A stretch of DNA of 64,000 nucleotides from Apium graveolens (Eukaryota; Streptophyta; Magnoliopsida; Apiales; Apiaceae). Under the pieces are notes generated by a model. That model worked only from the letters and a program-made list of their open reading frames with translations. It was not told where the DNA came from and searched no databases. A program made the position numbers and the translations under genes. Numbering within the stretch: the first letter of the stretch is position 1; each line of letters starts with the position of its first letter. This document shows positions 47,597-59,085 of this stretch, in pieces. The stretch spans positions 67,057,414 through 67,121,413 of the forward strand of contig NC_133653.1 of assembly GCF_009905375.1 (NCBI RefSeq), given 5' to 3'.

Positions 47597-50500
47597 ATGC
47601 CACCCAAAAAGAAGAACCCAACAACCACATCTACCACAGATCCAAATATTCTTCGATAACTAGAAATCTTACAACAGCAAACAAATGCTATAGCTCAACA
47701 ACAACTAACTCTTCAACAACAATTTGAAAACCAAGATAACCGTGAACCACACCAACCACCTGATCCACCAATACCACCTCGACAAGTTGTTACTTTCAAG
47801 GCTTTTCAGAATGTGAACCCACCAGCATTTCATGATACCACTGATCCAATAATAGCTAACACATGGATTAAGGAAATGGAAAGGGCTTTTGAGTTGGTAC
47901 AGTTAGGGGACGATCAGAAGACACCATATGCTACTCACTTCTTGAAGGGCGAAGTCATCTATTGGTGGGAATCAGTAAAAGCTATGGAAGCAAATCAGCA
48001 AGTTTCTTGGAAAAGATTTAAGAAGTTATTTCTGGAAAAATATTACCCTAAGTACATGCAGAATCAGATGGAGCTTAAATTTCTTGAATTGAAGCAAGGG
48101 AATATGTCTGTACTGGAGTATGAGAAGAAGTTCACAGAATTGTCAAGGTTTGTGACAAAGTATACCAGCAGCGAGGAGGAAAAAGCAAAGAGATTTCAAC
48201 AAGGATTAGAGCCTTGGATCAGAGATAGAGTGGCTATGTTTGAGCTTGATACTTATGCAGGCGTAGTACAAAAAGCTGCTCTGATTGAGAATAATGAGAT
48301 GCAGTCAAGAAAGGAAAGGGATAACAAGAAGAGAAAGGTTCCATTTTATGGAGAAAAGTCTGAAGCCGGAAATTCACAAGATCGAAATGTAAAGAGGATT
48401 GGATTCCATAAGGGCGGAAATTTTCAAAAGAAGGGAAATTTGAGCAAACGACAAGAATCAAAGGGGAACAACCAGGCAAGCCAAGGACAAGTTGGAGAAA
48501 ATAGATTTCAGAGACCGGAATGCAAGCATTGTGGAAGAAGGCACCCCAGAGTGTGTAATAAGTTGATCATGACATGCTATAGGTGCAACAAGAAGGGACA
48601 TTTGGCAAACGAGTGTAAGATGCTGAAGCCAGGAGTTACATGTTACAAGTGTGGAAAGACTGGGCAAATAGCTAGGGAGTGCAAGACAACCGGACCAGTT
48701 AAAGCTTTGATGAATGTGGCAAGTACCAGTGCAAACATGCCAGCTGAGGTATTGGCATTACCTCCACCACCTACAACAACTCCGCAAGCAACAGCAAGGA
48801 CATTCGATTTGAAAATGAAGGACGTTGTTCAGAACTCTGAGGTGATAGCAGGTACACTTTTACTAAATAATGTCGAAGCTAAAGTATTAATTGATTTGGG
48901 AGCAACGAGATCTTTCATATCAGAAACTTTTGTTCATAAACTTCAATGTGATAAAATGGTTATGAACGAGTTAGTAAATGTGGTAATTGCGAACCAAGAG
49001 AAGATTCATGTGAGTCAACTATGTCCGAAGTGTGAGATTGATATTTCGGGGTATAAGTTTTCAGCCGACTTGATACTCATCAAGTTGGGAGAGTTCGATA
49101 TAATTTTAGGTATGGATTGGTTAGGGAAGAATAACGTCTAGATTAATTGTAAGTCCAAGAAAGTGTATTTAAAGACGAAGAGTGGAGAGAAAGTAGTATT
49201 TAAGGGACAGAGGCAAAAGCAACTGTTTCTTACAATCGTTCAGGCTAAGAAGTTACTTAGAAAAGGTTGTGAGTCGTTCCTAGCTTATGTAGTGGATTCA
49301 GAAAAGGGCAACCCCAGCATAGAAGGTATTCCCGTAGTTAACGAATTTCCAGATGTGTTTCCAGACAAACTACCAGGCTTACCGCCAGATGGACAAATCG
49401 AGTTCGAGATCAACCTTGCTCCGGGCACAGAAGCAGTTTCGAAGGCCCCATATAGGATGGCACCGGTAGAAATGAAAGAGTTGGCGAGCCAGCTACAAGA
49501 ATTGTTGGACAAATGAGTGATACGGCCAAGTACGTCGCCATGGGGAGCACCTGTCTTATTCGTAAAGAAGAAAGATGGAAGTATGCGGTTATGCATAGAT
49601 TATCGGGAGTTGAATAAGGTGACGATTAAGAACCGATACCCGCTACCAAGAATAGATGACCTATTTGATTAGCTGAAAGGAGCAAAGTGCTTTTCAAAGA
49701 TTGACTTGAGATCAGGATACCATCAATTAAAGATCAAAGAAGAAGATATTCCAAAGACAACATTCAGGACCAGATACGGACATTATGAATTCTTAGTAAT
49801 GCCGTTTGGATTGACTAACGCCCCGGCAGCATTTATGGATCTGATGAATCGGGTATTTAAAAAGTATTTTGACAAGTTCGTAGTGGTATTCATTGATGAC
49901 ATCCTTATTTATTCAAAGTCGGAAGAAGAACATAAGCAGCATTTGTGGATAGCATTGGAGATACTCTGACAAGAGAAGTTGTATGCCAAGTTTTCTAAAT
50001 GTGAGTTTTTGTTAAAGGAAGTTCAATTTTTGAGGCACGTCATTGGAGATGAAGGAGTTAAAGTAGATCCGGAAAAGATTGAGGCAATTATGAGTTGGGA
50101 GAGGCCAAAGACACCTACGGAAGTGCAAAGTTTTCTAGGATTGGAAGGGTATTATAGAAGATTTGTCAAGGATTTTTTGAAAATCGCCACGCCATTGACT
50201 AAGTTAATCAGGAAGAATCAGAAGTTCGAATAGAATGCAGAATATGAGGATAGATTTCAAGAGTTGAAACAGAGATTGGTAACAGCTCCGGTGTTAGTAC
50301 TACAAGACGACCAAGGAAACTTTGTGATTTTCGGCGATACTTTACATAAAGGATTGGGTTGTGTGCTAATGCAACACAATAAGGTGATCGCGTATGCGTC
50401 AAGATAGTTAAAACCGCATGAATTGAAGTACCCGACGCATGACTTGGAACTAGCCGCCATAGTGTTCGCACTTAAGATTTGGAGACATTACCTCTACGGG

Positions 50501-52210
50501 GAAAAGTGTGAAATCTACACGGATCACAAGAGTTTAAAGTACATTTTCACTCAAAAGGAGCTCAATATGAGGCAAAGGAGATGGTTGGAATTGATTAAGG
50601 ACTATGATTGCTCGATAAATTATCATCTGGGAAAGGCGAACGTTGTAGCCGATGCTTTTAGTAGGAAGGAAAGATTGAATATGATAGCAACACCAAAAGA
50701 ATTATCTGAAGAGATTAATAGATTTGGATTGGAACTTTGTGATTGTGGAATAGTTGAAGAAGTTTTTCGTGCAATGACTTTTCAGCCAACACTAGTGGAA
50801 AAGATAAGGAAATGTCAGGAAGAAGTAATAAAGAAAGAGAAGAATCAGCTAACTGGAGAAGAGATTGCTACTCAAAAGGATGAGCAAGATATACTAAGAT
50901 TTTCCTCAAGAATTTGGATTCCTCATGGACCTGAATTGAAGAATTAGATTTTACAAGAAGCCCACAATTCAAGATTTTCAATCCATCCGGGAAGCACCAA
51001 GATGTATCGGGACTTGAAGCAGGACTTTTGGTGGCCAAATATGAAGCGAGGGGTGGCAGAATGGGTTGTGAAGTGTTATACTTGTCAGAAAGTGAAGGCA
51101 GAACATCAACGACCAAACGGATTAATTCAGCCCCTAAAGATTCCAGAATGGAAATGGGAAAATATTTCTATGGACTTTATAGTGGGACTACCGCGAACGA
51201 AATCCGGACATGACGCTATATGGGTTATAGTTGATCGCCTTACGAAGTTGGCACATTTCCTTCCAATTGATGAGAAGTCATCATTGGACAGATTGGTTCA
51301 TCTGTATGTGCGTGAAATCGTACTAAGACATGGAGTACCCGTATCGATAGTTTCAGACAGAGATCCCCGATTTAACTCGAGATTCTGGAAACAATTTCAA
51401 GAGAGTCTTGGTACGAAGTTGAACATGAGTACGACGTATCACCCGTAGACTGATGGTCAGAGCGAAAGGACAATTCAAACAATCGAAGACATGTTGTGCA
51501 GTTGTGCAATCAATTTTGCCGGAAGTTGGGACGACCACTTGCCATTAGTAGAATTCTCCTATAATAACAGCTATCACTCCAGTATAGGCTTGCCACCATA
51601 CAAAGCTTTGTACGGATGGAAATGTAGATCACCGACAAGTTGGGATAAAGTAGGAGAAGGAAAGATTCTAGGCTCGGAATTGGTACAACAGTTGCATGAG
51701 ACAGTCAAGTTAATTCAGAAAAGGTTGCTTGCTGCTCAAGATAGACAGGGAAAGCATGCAGATCCAACACGTAAGGATGTTAGATTCCAAGTAGGCGAAG
51801 CCATTTTACTGAAGGTATCACCAAGGAAAGGGTTGTCTAGATTTGGCAAGAAAGGGAAGTTAGCACCTAGATATATAGGTCCTTTTGAAATTTTGAGTCA
51901 AGTGGGGAAGGTGGCCTACGAGTTAGCCTTACCACCTCAGTATCAACATGTGCATAATGTGTTCCATGTGTCATTGCTTAACAAGTACAATCCTGATGCC
52001 AACCATGTGATAGAATATAAACCTGTAGAAATTCAAGCAGACCTGTCATTTGTGGAGCAACCTGTCAAATTACTCGACTGACAAGTAAAGAGTCTTAGGA
52101 ATAAGTCGGTAAAGTTAGTGAAAGTACTTTGGAGGAACCCCAAGGTCGAAGAATCAACTTGGGAGTTAGAGTCTGATATGCTTTCCCGGTATCCTCATCT
52201 ATTCTCTTAG
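47597..52210 (+). pseudogene. gag-pol: Gag-pol polyprotein of element B, ten nonsense mutations, no frameshift seen
   Basis: From ATG 47597 (MPPKKKN start) one frame runs to the stop at 52208. Domains in order: gag core (47813-48300); zinc knuckles at 48521-48556 (irregular CX2CX3HX3C), 48575-48616 (CYRCNKKGHLANEC, canonical) and 48641-48682 (CYKCGKTGQIAREC, histidine replaced by Gln); protease DLGAT 48893-48907; RT with FIDD 49889-49900; RNase H (about 50290-50690, GDTLHKGLG, then YTDHKSLKY); integrase with HHCC region (50950-51110), core Asp codons 51173 and 51356 and Glu codon 51464 (D-35-E spacing); and a C-terminal chromodomain-like tail (52050-52207, VLWRNPKVEESTWELESDML). Stops: 47657, 49139, 49514, 49670, 49967, 50231, 50405, 50945, 51446 and 52079. 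Not functional. Confidence 0.9.
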
Positions 52211-52230
52211 ATTCTGGGGACAGAATCCCT

Positions 52231-52244
52231 TAAGGGGGAGAGGA
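52231..52244 (+). promoter_or_regulatory. Polypurine tract of element B
   Basis: TAAGGGGGAGAGGA next to the 3' LTR, preceded by GATTCTGGGGACAGAATCCC, the junction block shared with A and C. Confidence 0.9.
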
Positions 52245-55200
52245 TGTTACGACCGGCATTTTGTGTTATATTATTTGTGAACTTTGTATAATATTAGAGC
52301 CGAATGTAAATATACTTAATGATTGTACGTTGTGTGAATGAAAATTTCAGCATTATAAATTGCTTTATGTAGAATATGATTTTTCAAAGCAAAAGTTTAT
52401 TTATTTCCCTTATTTTTGATTTATAAGGAATATTCTAAACCTCGGAAAATTTTTCTTTTAAAAGTTATTTCATTCTTTCAAAAGTGATCTTATAAAATTT
52501 CTAAAAATCCAAGTTATTTTATCGTATAAATTTTATAATTTTTGAACTTGTATTTAATTTTATAAGAATAAATCTTTAAAAAATTATTTTTTATAATTAG
52601 AAAATTACATGGAAACCCTTGCATGCAAATCACTCTTCCATTCTATTAAAGGGAAAAGGAGACATTTCCAATCCCACTAACTCACTTGTTGTTAACCAAA
52701 TTACTTCATTAACCTTGCATGCAAAATGGCCTAACTTTAGCTAGAGGGTATTCTCATTTCCACTCATTTCTTTTAGTCAATCAAAGGCATTAAACCAAAA
52801 ACAAAATGTGAGAAATCATTTCACTCACTCCACACTCCAACTCACCTCTCTTTTTTTCTCCTCCCCCTCCCTCTCCTTGCTCTCGGCCGATAACCCCCTC
52901 CCCCACTACCTTCCATTTTTCCATTCCATTTCTCATCTTTCCTAGTGTAATTCTTCCACCTACATTTATTTTATATACTTCCCAAGAGTTTTGTGATTTG
53001 GAGATGAAGTTTCATGGTTGCATGTGTAGCTTTTGTGTGATCTCCAAAGAGAAACTTTTGATTCTTGTGAATTCAAGAGCTCTCTATGAGATACATTTTA
53101 TATATGTTTTAACTAAGTGTTTTATAGAGAAACCATGTTGTAAAAACCTTTTCATGCTACTGAAATTTCAATATATAATCATGTTTAGCCATGCACGCGA
53201 GTTTTAATATGTTAATATGATGATCAACCATGTTGTGTATGCTACTCTTCTCGGAATCATGTTTTCATGTTTAAAAAACTATAAATTCGAATTATTTATG
53301 CTTGAAATAGATTGTTTCCATGATATATTTCTTAATATTATTTAAGAGAAGATATATTTCATGATTATTAAGGTTGAGTAATAGGTACAAGTCGAATTTA
53401 CAAGAATTTAAACTCTATGTTTTAGCCGAAATCTTGTTAAGTGTTTTCCATGAGTTGCATGTTATATTTTTATTTGCATGTTGGTGTTCTAGGGCATGGA
53501 TGATCTCCACTCCTGTTGAGGCACTATTTTAGGATGTTGATGCACTAGGTTTGCTTTGGTAAAGGTTGGATGTTTGGTTAATAAGTGGGAGTCAAGGTGG
53601 AAAGGGATTAGTTAGTGTTTGCATTTTTCCAGATTTGATGCACTAGTTTATGGGGAAGTTTTGAATGAGAATTTGTTTGCACTTTAAGGCCCAAGCCACC
53701 ACAAGCTAGAACTAGGAGTATATAATAGGTTTTAGGTGTTTGTTGGAGGTTTTTGGTTAGGTGCACGAGTGGAATCACAAAATCTGTCCAGCAGGGGACA
53801 GTTTTGTTACAACTTAGAAATAGGAAGTTTTGAACATGTCATAGGTAGGCCCTCATTAGTCCCTGTTGGGCCTTAGCTAGAGGGAGTGTCAGAGGAGTTT
53901 TTCCAGCCATAGTTAATAGTATTTGAGCAAGAATAATGTGTCACAAGTTAGTTCAAGTCAGGACCTTTTCTTCCCTGAAAAACAGGCGAACCATGGACTT
54001 TAAGCTTAGGCCCAAGGAGGCCCAAGCTAGGCCCTTGAGCCACATCAAGTTTGGGAGTTGCCTTATGATCAGAAGAGTCTAGTGTAGAAGTTTTGGAGGT
54101 AAACTTGTAGTGTAAGAGTGTCTAATACACTGAAGAAACCATAGATGTCATTCTAAAATTTACCGTAGTAAGAACCTTCACTTACCACATAGTTTTAGAG
54201 CATTTATGAGTGAGGCCTAGGTTGACCACTATAGTTGCAAGATAGCATAAATCCAGTAGAGTGAAAGGCCCAAGTGAGGGTCAATAGGATTTGGATAGTT
54301 TAGTAAAGGCACATCGAGTTAGGAGGCCAAAATTTGGAGACTTTGTCTAGTTTAGCGATCAAGTGACTTAAGTTGTGGAACGAGATCATCCAAGCCTAGT
54401 GTTGTAATATGGTGTGTGTGTGTGTGTGATATTATTTGGTATTTAAAATATGGTATGTGAGTATATGTGGCTATGTGTACTATTATGTTTATAAGGTGAT
54501 TATAAATTACGTGCATATAAGCCTAAGTGCCATTTGTGTTTAATTTCGGGTTGTAAATAGGTTGCGTTGGTGGGAATATATTATAATGAGGTTATTATTA
54601 ATTGTGTAGGATCTCGAGATGAGGGTAAACTTGCCATAAAGGTCGAGTAAAGTTTCCTGTTGCTCATACTTTCCAGTCAAGTCCAGTCCAGCCTTCTCAA
54701 GGCAAGTGATTCAACCTACTTTTTAGTTTACACTGTGAATGTATGATAACTAGTTCTTATATATATGATGCTAGTATCCTGATTTATCTTGTTATACCCG
54801 GACCAAGTGATTCTCAAATCTATCTTCGTATTATATAGAAATGCCATGAACCCTCAAGTACTTATTGCAAGTAGACCAAAAATCATACCATGCTAGTATA
54901 CCAAAGTAATCGGGATGCCATGATAAAATAGAGAATTGTTATAATACCTGATTGATCCTTTTGATTAACATGCTATTGATTAATGAGAAATCTTGATTTT
55001 ACACCCTGATGCTTGATTTAACTCTTGTAAGAACCCCGATAACTTTATCTTGATACCTAAAAGCCAGATATTCTTTAAAGTCGTTCATGATTATTTGATA
55101 ACCCTATCCTTACCCTAAAGCTTGACATCCTGATATACCTTGAGCTAATGATCACTTTCTTATATCTTAACACCTCTATCATACTTGTTACCAGTAATGC

Positions 55201-55840
55201 TTATCTTCTTGATGTTCTAATACCTATACCTTGTCTAAAACCATTGCTTTAATCCTAGTTTGGCATTACTCTTTCATATTATTCAATAACCCTACTAAAT
55301 CTCCTTGTCAAAATTCTTGTAAATGGAAACCTTTCAATTACCCTGATAGAATAAAGTCTAGTGGATCATGGCCCTAAGATTTAGTGAACATAATTCCAGT
55401 GTTTCCAGTCAATCTACAATCCCTTGGTAAAGATGTTTACTGTTTAAGAAAATTTATTAATAATCGGCATCAGTTTTTGAAATGGTTAAAATTTGGATTT
55501 TCAGTCCCAAAAGGGGGATGAATGTTTTCTTTAAATAGTGGATCTGGACTGAGACGCAAGTCCTTTCCACACTGATATTGTAGGCTTAAAAGTTTCCTAG
55601 GGATCCCATTAATATTTTAGAACCCAGCGAGGTTCGGGATTACTTCGCGGCTGATCACCGGCTGTAATCCGTAGCGTCATAAAATGGTTTTTGATTAAGA
55701 AATGATTTTGAAAATGTTTTGATACAAACAAATGATGCCATCACCCAAAAGTTCATCTCTTATTGTTATTAGCTCTATCTTCACATTGTCATTCTCATAT
55801 AACTCGATTTATGTTTTGTATCGTATTATTTAGCACTTTC

Positions 55841-55855
55841 TGAGCATTTAGCTCA
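55841..55855 (+). promoter_or_regulatory. Conserved LTR hairpin, element B 3' LTR
   Basis: TGAGC-ATTTA-GCTCA; the stem is intact and only the loop differs from the 5' LTR copy. Confidence 0.55.
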
Positions 55856-55891
55856 CTACTTGCTTTCACCCTGATATTACAGCTAGCAGAT

Positions 55892-55963
55892 ATGGTTAGA
55901 TTCAAGCAGACCGCGCGTAAGACTTGTGATGCCGATGTATATGTTCGAGCTCAGGTAGAATAA
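55892..55963 (+). CDS. Small ORF in element B 3' LTR, best H3-tail match (23 codons)
   Basis: The peptide starts MVRFKQTARK. Eight of the first ten residues equal the histone H3 start MARTKQTARK, including the Lys-4 and Lys-9 equivalents. The CAG/GTAGAA donor-like site (55954/55955) is retained. Lying in the 3' LTR it has no downstream frame of its own element. Confidence 0.35.
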   Translation: MVRFKQTARKTCDADVYVRAQVE

Positions 55964-56132
55964 GAGATAGTTTTGTGTGAGGACTCGATATTAAACTAGT
56001 TGTAATAGTTAGTAGTGTTGGGCTGTTCCAAACCCTAAACTATAAGATCTTGGATTCGGTTGTATTTACTTTCTTTTAAATATTGTAATAGTTATATATT
56101 ATGTATTGTTAAGTTGGGGGTGTGACAGAAAG

Positions 56133-57726
56133 AACTTTTGGCTATTGTCTATGGTTTTGAGAAATTTTGATCTTATCAACTTGGGACAAAGGTGACAGTT
56201 TTCATTGATCACGCTGCAATTCGATATCTCTTCTTAAATAATGACTTGAAGCCTAGATTGATTAGATGGGTTCTTTTGCTTCAGGAATTTGAACTAGAGA
56301 TCAAGGACATAAAAGGAACTGAAAATCAAGTCGCTGATCATCTCTCGCGTTTTGCGAATCATAATGCCACTTCATTGGATAGGACATTGATAAATGAATC
56401 TTTTCCCGATGAGCAGCTGTTTGGAGTGCAAGAAGAAGAACCGTGGTTTGCAGACATTGTGAACTACCTTGTGAGTAATATCATGCCTCCCGACTTATCT
56501 TATGCTCAAAGGAAGAAGTTTCTACATGAAGTGAAGTGGTATATGTGGGATGAGCCATTTCTTTTTCGCCAAGGAGCTGACCAAATCATCAGGAGATGTA
56601 TTCCTTACAGCAAAACGGGGGAATCTTGTGAGATTGCCACTCAACGGCTTATGGAGGACATTATGGTGGAGAAAAGACAGCAGCTCGTGTTCTTCAAGCA
56701 GGTTTCTTTTGGCCAACATTGTTTAAAGATTCTCATCAGTTTCATTTGAAATGTGATTGATGTCAATGTGTGGTTAATATGTCCAAAAGGGATGAGATGC
56801 CTTTTAATGTGCTTCTCGAGGTTGAGGTCTTCGATTTTTGCGGAATTGACTTCATGGGGCCATTTTTCTCATCTTGTAACAATCAGTATATCTTGTTGGC
56901 GGTTGATTACGTGTCGAAATGGGTTGAAGTTAAGGTGTTGCCAACGAACGATGCGAAAGTGGTGCTTAATTTTCTTCACAAGCAGATATTCACAAGGTTT
57001 GGAACTCCAAGAGTTATAATCAGTGATGAGGGGTCGCATTTTTGCAATCGCAAGTTCACTGCTAAGATGAAAAGGTATAATGTGAATCATCGCATTGCTA
57101 CGGCTTATCATCCTCAGACAAATGGTCAAGCTGAGGTATCTAATAGAGAGATTAAGCGCATTTTAGAGAAAGTGGTGTGTCCATCGAGGAAAGATTGGTC
57201 TTTGAAGCTTGATGAAGCTGTTTGGGCGTATAGAACAGCATATAAGACTCCATTGGGAATGTCGCCATTTCAATTGGTTTATGGTAAGGGGTGTCATTTG
57301 TCGGTGGAGCTAGAGCATAAAGCGTATTGGGCTTTAAAGAAGTTAAATCTGGATTTGGATGCAGATGGTAAGAAGAGGATGCTTCAATTGAATGAGCTCG
57401 ACGAGTTTCAACTTCAAGCTTATGAGAATAACGAAATGTATATGGAGAAAGTCAAGAGGTGGCAAGATAGGGGTCTAGTGCTCAAATCATTTGTGCTAGG
57501 GCAACAAGTTCTTTTGTTCAACTCTCGTCTCCGTCTTTTTCCTGGAAAGTTGAAGTCAAGAAGGTCAGGGCCGTTCATTATCAAAACTGTGTTTTCACAT
57601 GGAGTGGTGGAAATTTTTGAGAGTGATCCGGGCCAAGCATTTAAGGTAAATGGTCAAAGGTTGAAGCATTACTACGGTGACACAGAAAACCGTGATGTGG
57701 TTAGTGCCGTTTTATTATCCATTTGA
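56133..57726 (+). pseudogene. pol: Athila-type RNase H end and integrase, broken
   Basis: Resumes Athila pol in register after element B, with a stop at 56168. The RNase H end and connection follow ([27 protein letters not shown]). The integrase zinc-binding region (56590-56760) is disrupted: the frame shifts between about 56660 and 56770. The catalytic core is intact in the last frame: Asp codons 56848 and 57025, Glu codon 57133, giving D-35-E spacing, with [11 protein letters not shown]. The C-terminal domain runs to the stop at 57724. No env-like frame follows. Confidence 0.9.
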
Positions 57727-57837
57727 TCTCGACAGTCTACGTCAAGCTAACGACATAAAAGAAGTGCTTCTTAGGAGGCAACCCAACTTTGTTGTACATT
57801 AGTAGGTAGAAGAAGCAAGAAGAAAGGATAAAAAAAG
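57727..57837 (+). other. Short spacer after Athila integrase, with purine tract
   Basis: Contains GAAGTGCTTCTTAGGAGG and CAACCCAACTTT, a motif commonly found just after the integrase stop of Athila-related elements, then a purine-rich run (from 57808). In Athila-like elements 1 kb or more often lies here. Confidence 0.5.
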
Positions 57838-57885
57838 AAAAAAATCAGAAAAAGAAAAAAATTCAAGGCCAACTATAGAAGTTGG

Positions 57886-57970
57886 GCGCCACCGCGCTAA
57901 TCAAGTGCGCGGCCGCGCCGTTTTTCCAGTAACCAAGCGCGCCCGCACTGATCAAGCGCGCAGCCGCGCT
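57886..57970 (+). repeat. Duplicated 34-nt GC-rich motif, Athila 3' LTR
   Basis: Copies at 57886-57919 and 57937-57970, the counterparts of 24734-24818. Confidence 0.75.
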
Positions 57971-58041
57971 AGGTCGGGATGCAGAATTCCTATTTTGAAT
58001 AGAAGACTGATTTTTTGGGGTTCTCTGTTGATTAGGGTTAC

Positions 58042-58051
58042 TATATAAATA
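58042..58051 (+). promoter_or_regulatory. TATA box of Athila 3' LTR
   Basis: TATATAAATA, same as 24890-24899. Confidence 0.6.
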
Positions 58052-59085
58052 ACTCTAGGTCATTTCTAATATAAGGAGAGACACTTCAGAGCTAAGGAGA
58101 AGACGGCAAGAGATCTATAGCACAAATTAAAAAAGGCAAAGATGATCTAGTTTATTCTTGTGAATCTTTATTTTGAGTTGTAATTTTGGATGCTCGTTTC
58201 TTGTTTTGTTGAACCTATACTCTTGTGTTATACTCTGTTATTTATTAATTATAAAGACTATATTTGTTATAACATGCTTTCATCGGAACCCACGTTGATG
58301 ATGAGTCCGATTATGGGCTAATCGTTATCGTAGGGTTCTAGCAGATTTATTTATGGATTTCTTTAGTTAAATTGTTTGATGCCTTAGTATGTGGTGATTG
58401 TATGATATCCTAGTATTGGTTGTGCGTATTCGTCTTATGAGTGTCGCGAACTTATAAGATAGTGTGTTAATTCTTAATGAAGTGAAAGTGAATTAAGGAT
58501 TTAGAAGTTGCCATGCTAGCATAGGTTCATGTATTTGTTATGCATGATTCGTAGGTAATTTTAACCATCTTACTTGCCCTGTGTAATCAAGATAGATAAC
58601 TTGTGCGTAAACCGTTATGTTGTCAAATTCTATAGACATATAGGGTCTCAATATAATCGGTGTCTATTCAGCTTCTATCTCTTTTGTTGATGTCTGGTAG
58701 TATGGTACTCGTGCAACGAAAGTTGGTGTTTATCAGTTTCATGTTGTCTGATTAGTGTCATCACCATTGCATGCTAAGTTTAAGAATAATAAGGCTATTG
58801 AATGAAGTATTTAATAAAGTTAAAAATCCCATGTTTGTCATATATATTCATTCAGTCAATATTAATCTCGTAATTATAATTATTAGTTTAATTCTTAGTT
58901 ATAAACAATCTCAAATTGTTACCGTCTTAGCAATGAATAATAACCATACATTGTTGCTTAAGTGCGTGAATTAATTAGTTAACCAATACAGTCTCTGTGG
59001 GAACGAACTAGAAAATATTATATACTACTTGCGAACTCGTATACTTGCGTGTATTATTAGCGCGTATTTAGTGACTAACAATATG

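Larger units (their letters stand above)
43028..56127 (+). mobile_element. Element B: Tekay/Del-like chromovirus with nonsense-riddled polyprotein
   Basis: A 13.1 kb Ty3/gypsy element: LTRs 43028-46778 and 52245-56127, Met-tRNA primer site, polypurine tract, GAAAG duplication. The interior keeps every domain of gag-pol in a single frame, ending in a chromodomain, but with ten in-frame stops. An extra open frame lies between the primer site and gag. The insertion point is inside Athila RNase H. Confidence 0.95.
52245..56127 (+). repeat. 3' LTR of element B (3883 bp)
   Basis: It matches the 5' LTR with scattered substitutions. It carries 151 bp (54050-54200) absent there and a longer TG run near 54415. 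Ends are TGTTACGACC and GTGTGACA, intact here. Followed by GAAAG and the resumed Athila frame. Confidence 0.95.
24479..59080 (+). mobile_element. Athila-type Ty3/gypsy element carrying nested elements A and B
   Basis: The LTR ends are TGTTGAGTGG at 24479 and GACTAACA at 59080, flanked by the perfect 5 bp duplication ATATG (24474-24478 and 59081-59085). Gag, protease/RT and RNase H/integrase follow in order at 26038-27470, 40668-43027 and 56133-57726, separated by the later insertions A and B. Without the insertions the host element would be about 8.3 kb. It has several stops and frameshifts and is dead. No env-like frame remains between integrase and the 3' LTR. It is the oldest layer of this nest apart from F. 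Confidence 0.9.
57838..59080 (+). repeat. 3' LTR of the Athila-type element, 5'-truncated
   Basis: It matches 5' LTR 24710-25928 up to GACTAACA, followed by ATATG. The first 230 bp of the LTR are missing, so the left limit is approximate. TATA box at 58042-58051. Confidence 0.85.

Noticed and set aside
47593..47597. Joining the LTR small ORF directly to gag via CTTATTTCAG at 47592
   Set aside because: The acceptor-like site would put the phase-0 donor out of frame with the gag ATG at 47597; the acceptor at 46928 fits better.
57727..57837. Env-like gene of the Athila-type element
   Set aside because: Too little sequence remains between the integrase stop and the LTR for any env-like frame.
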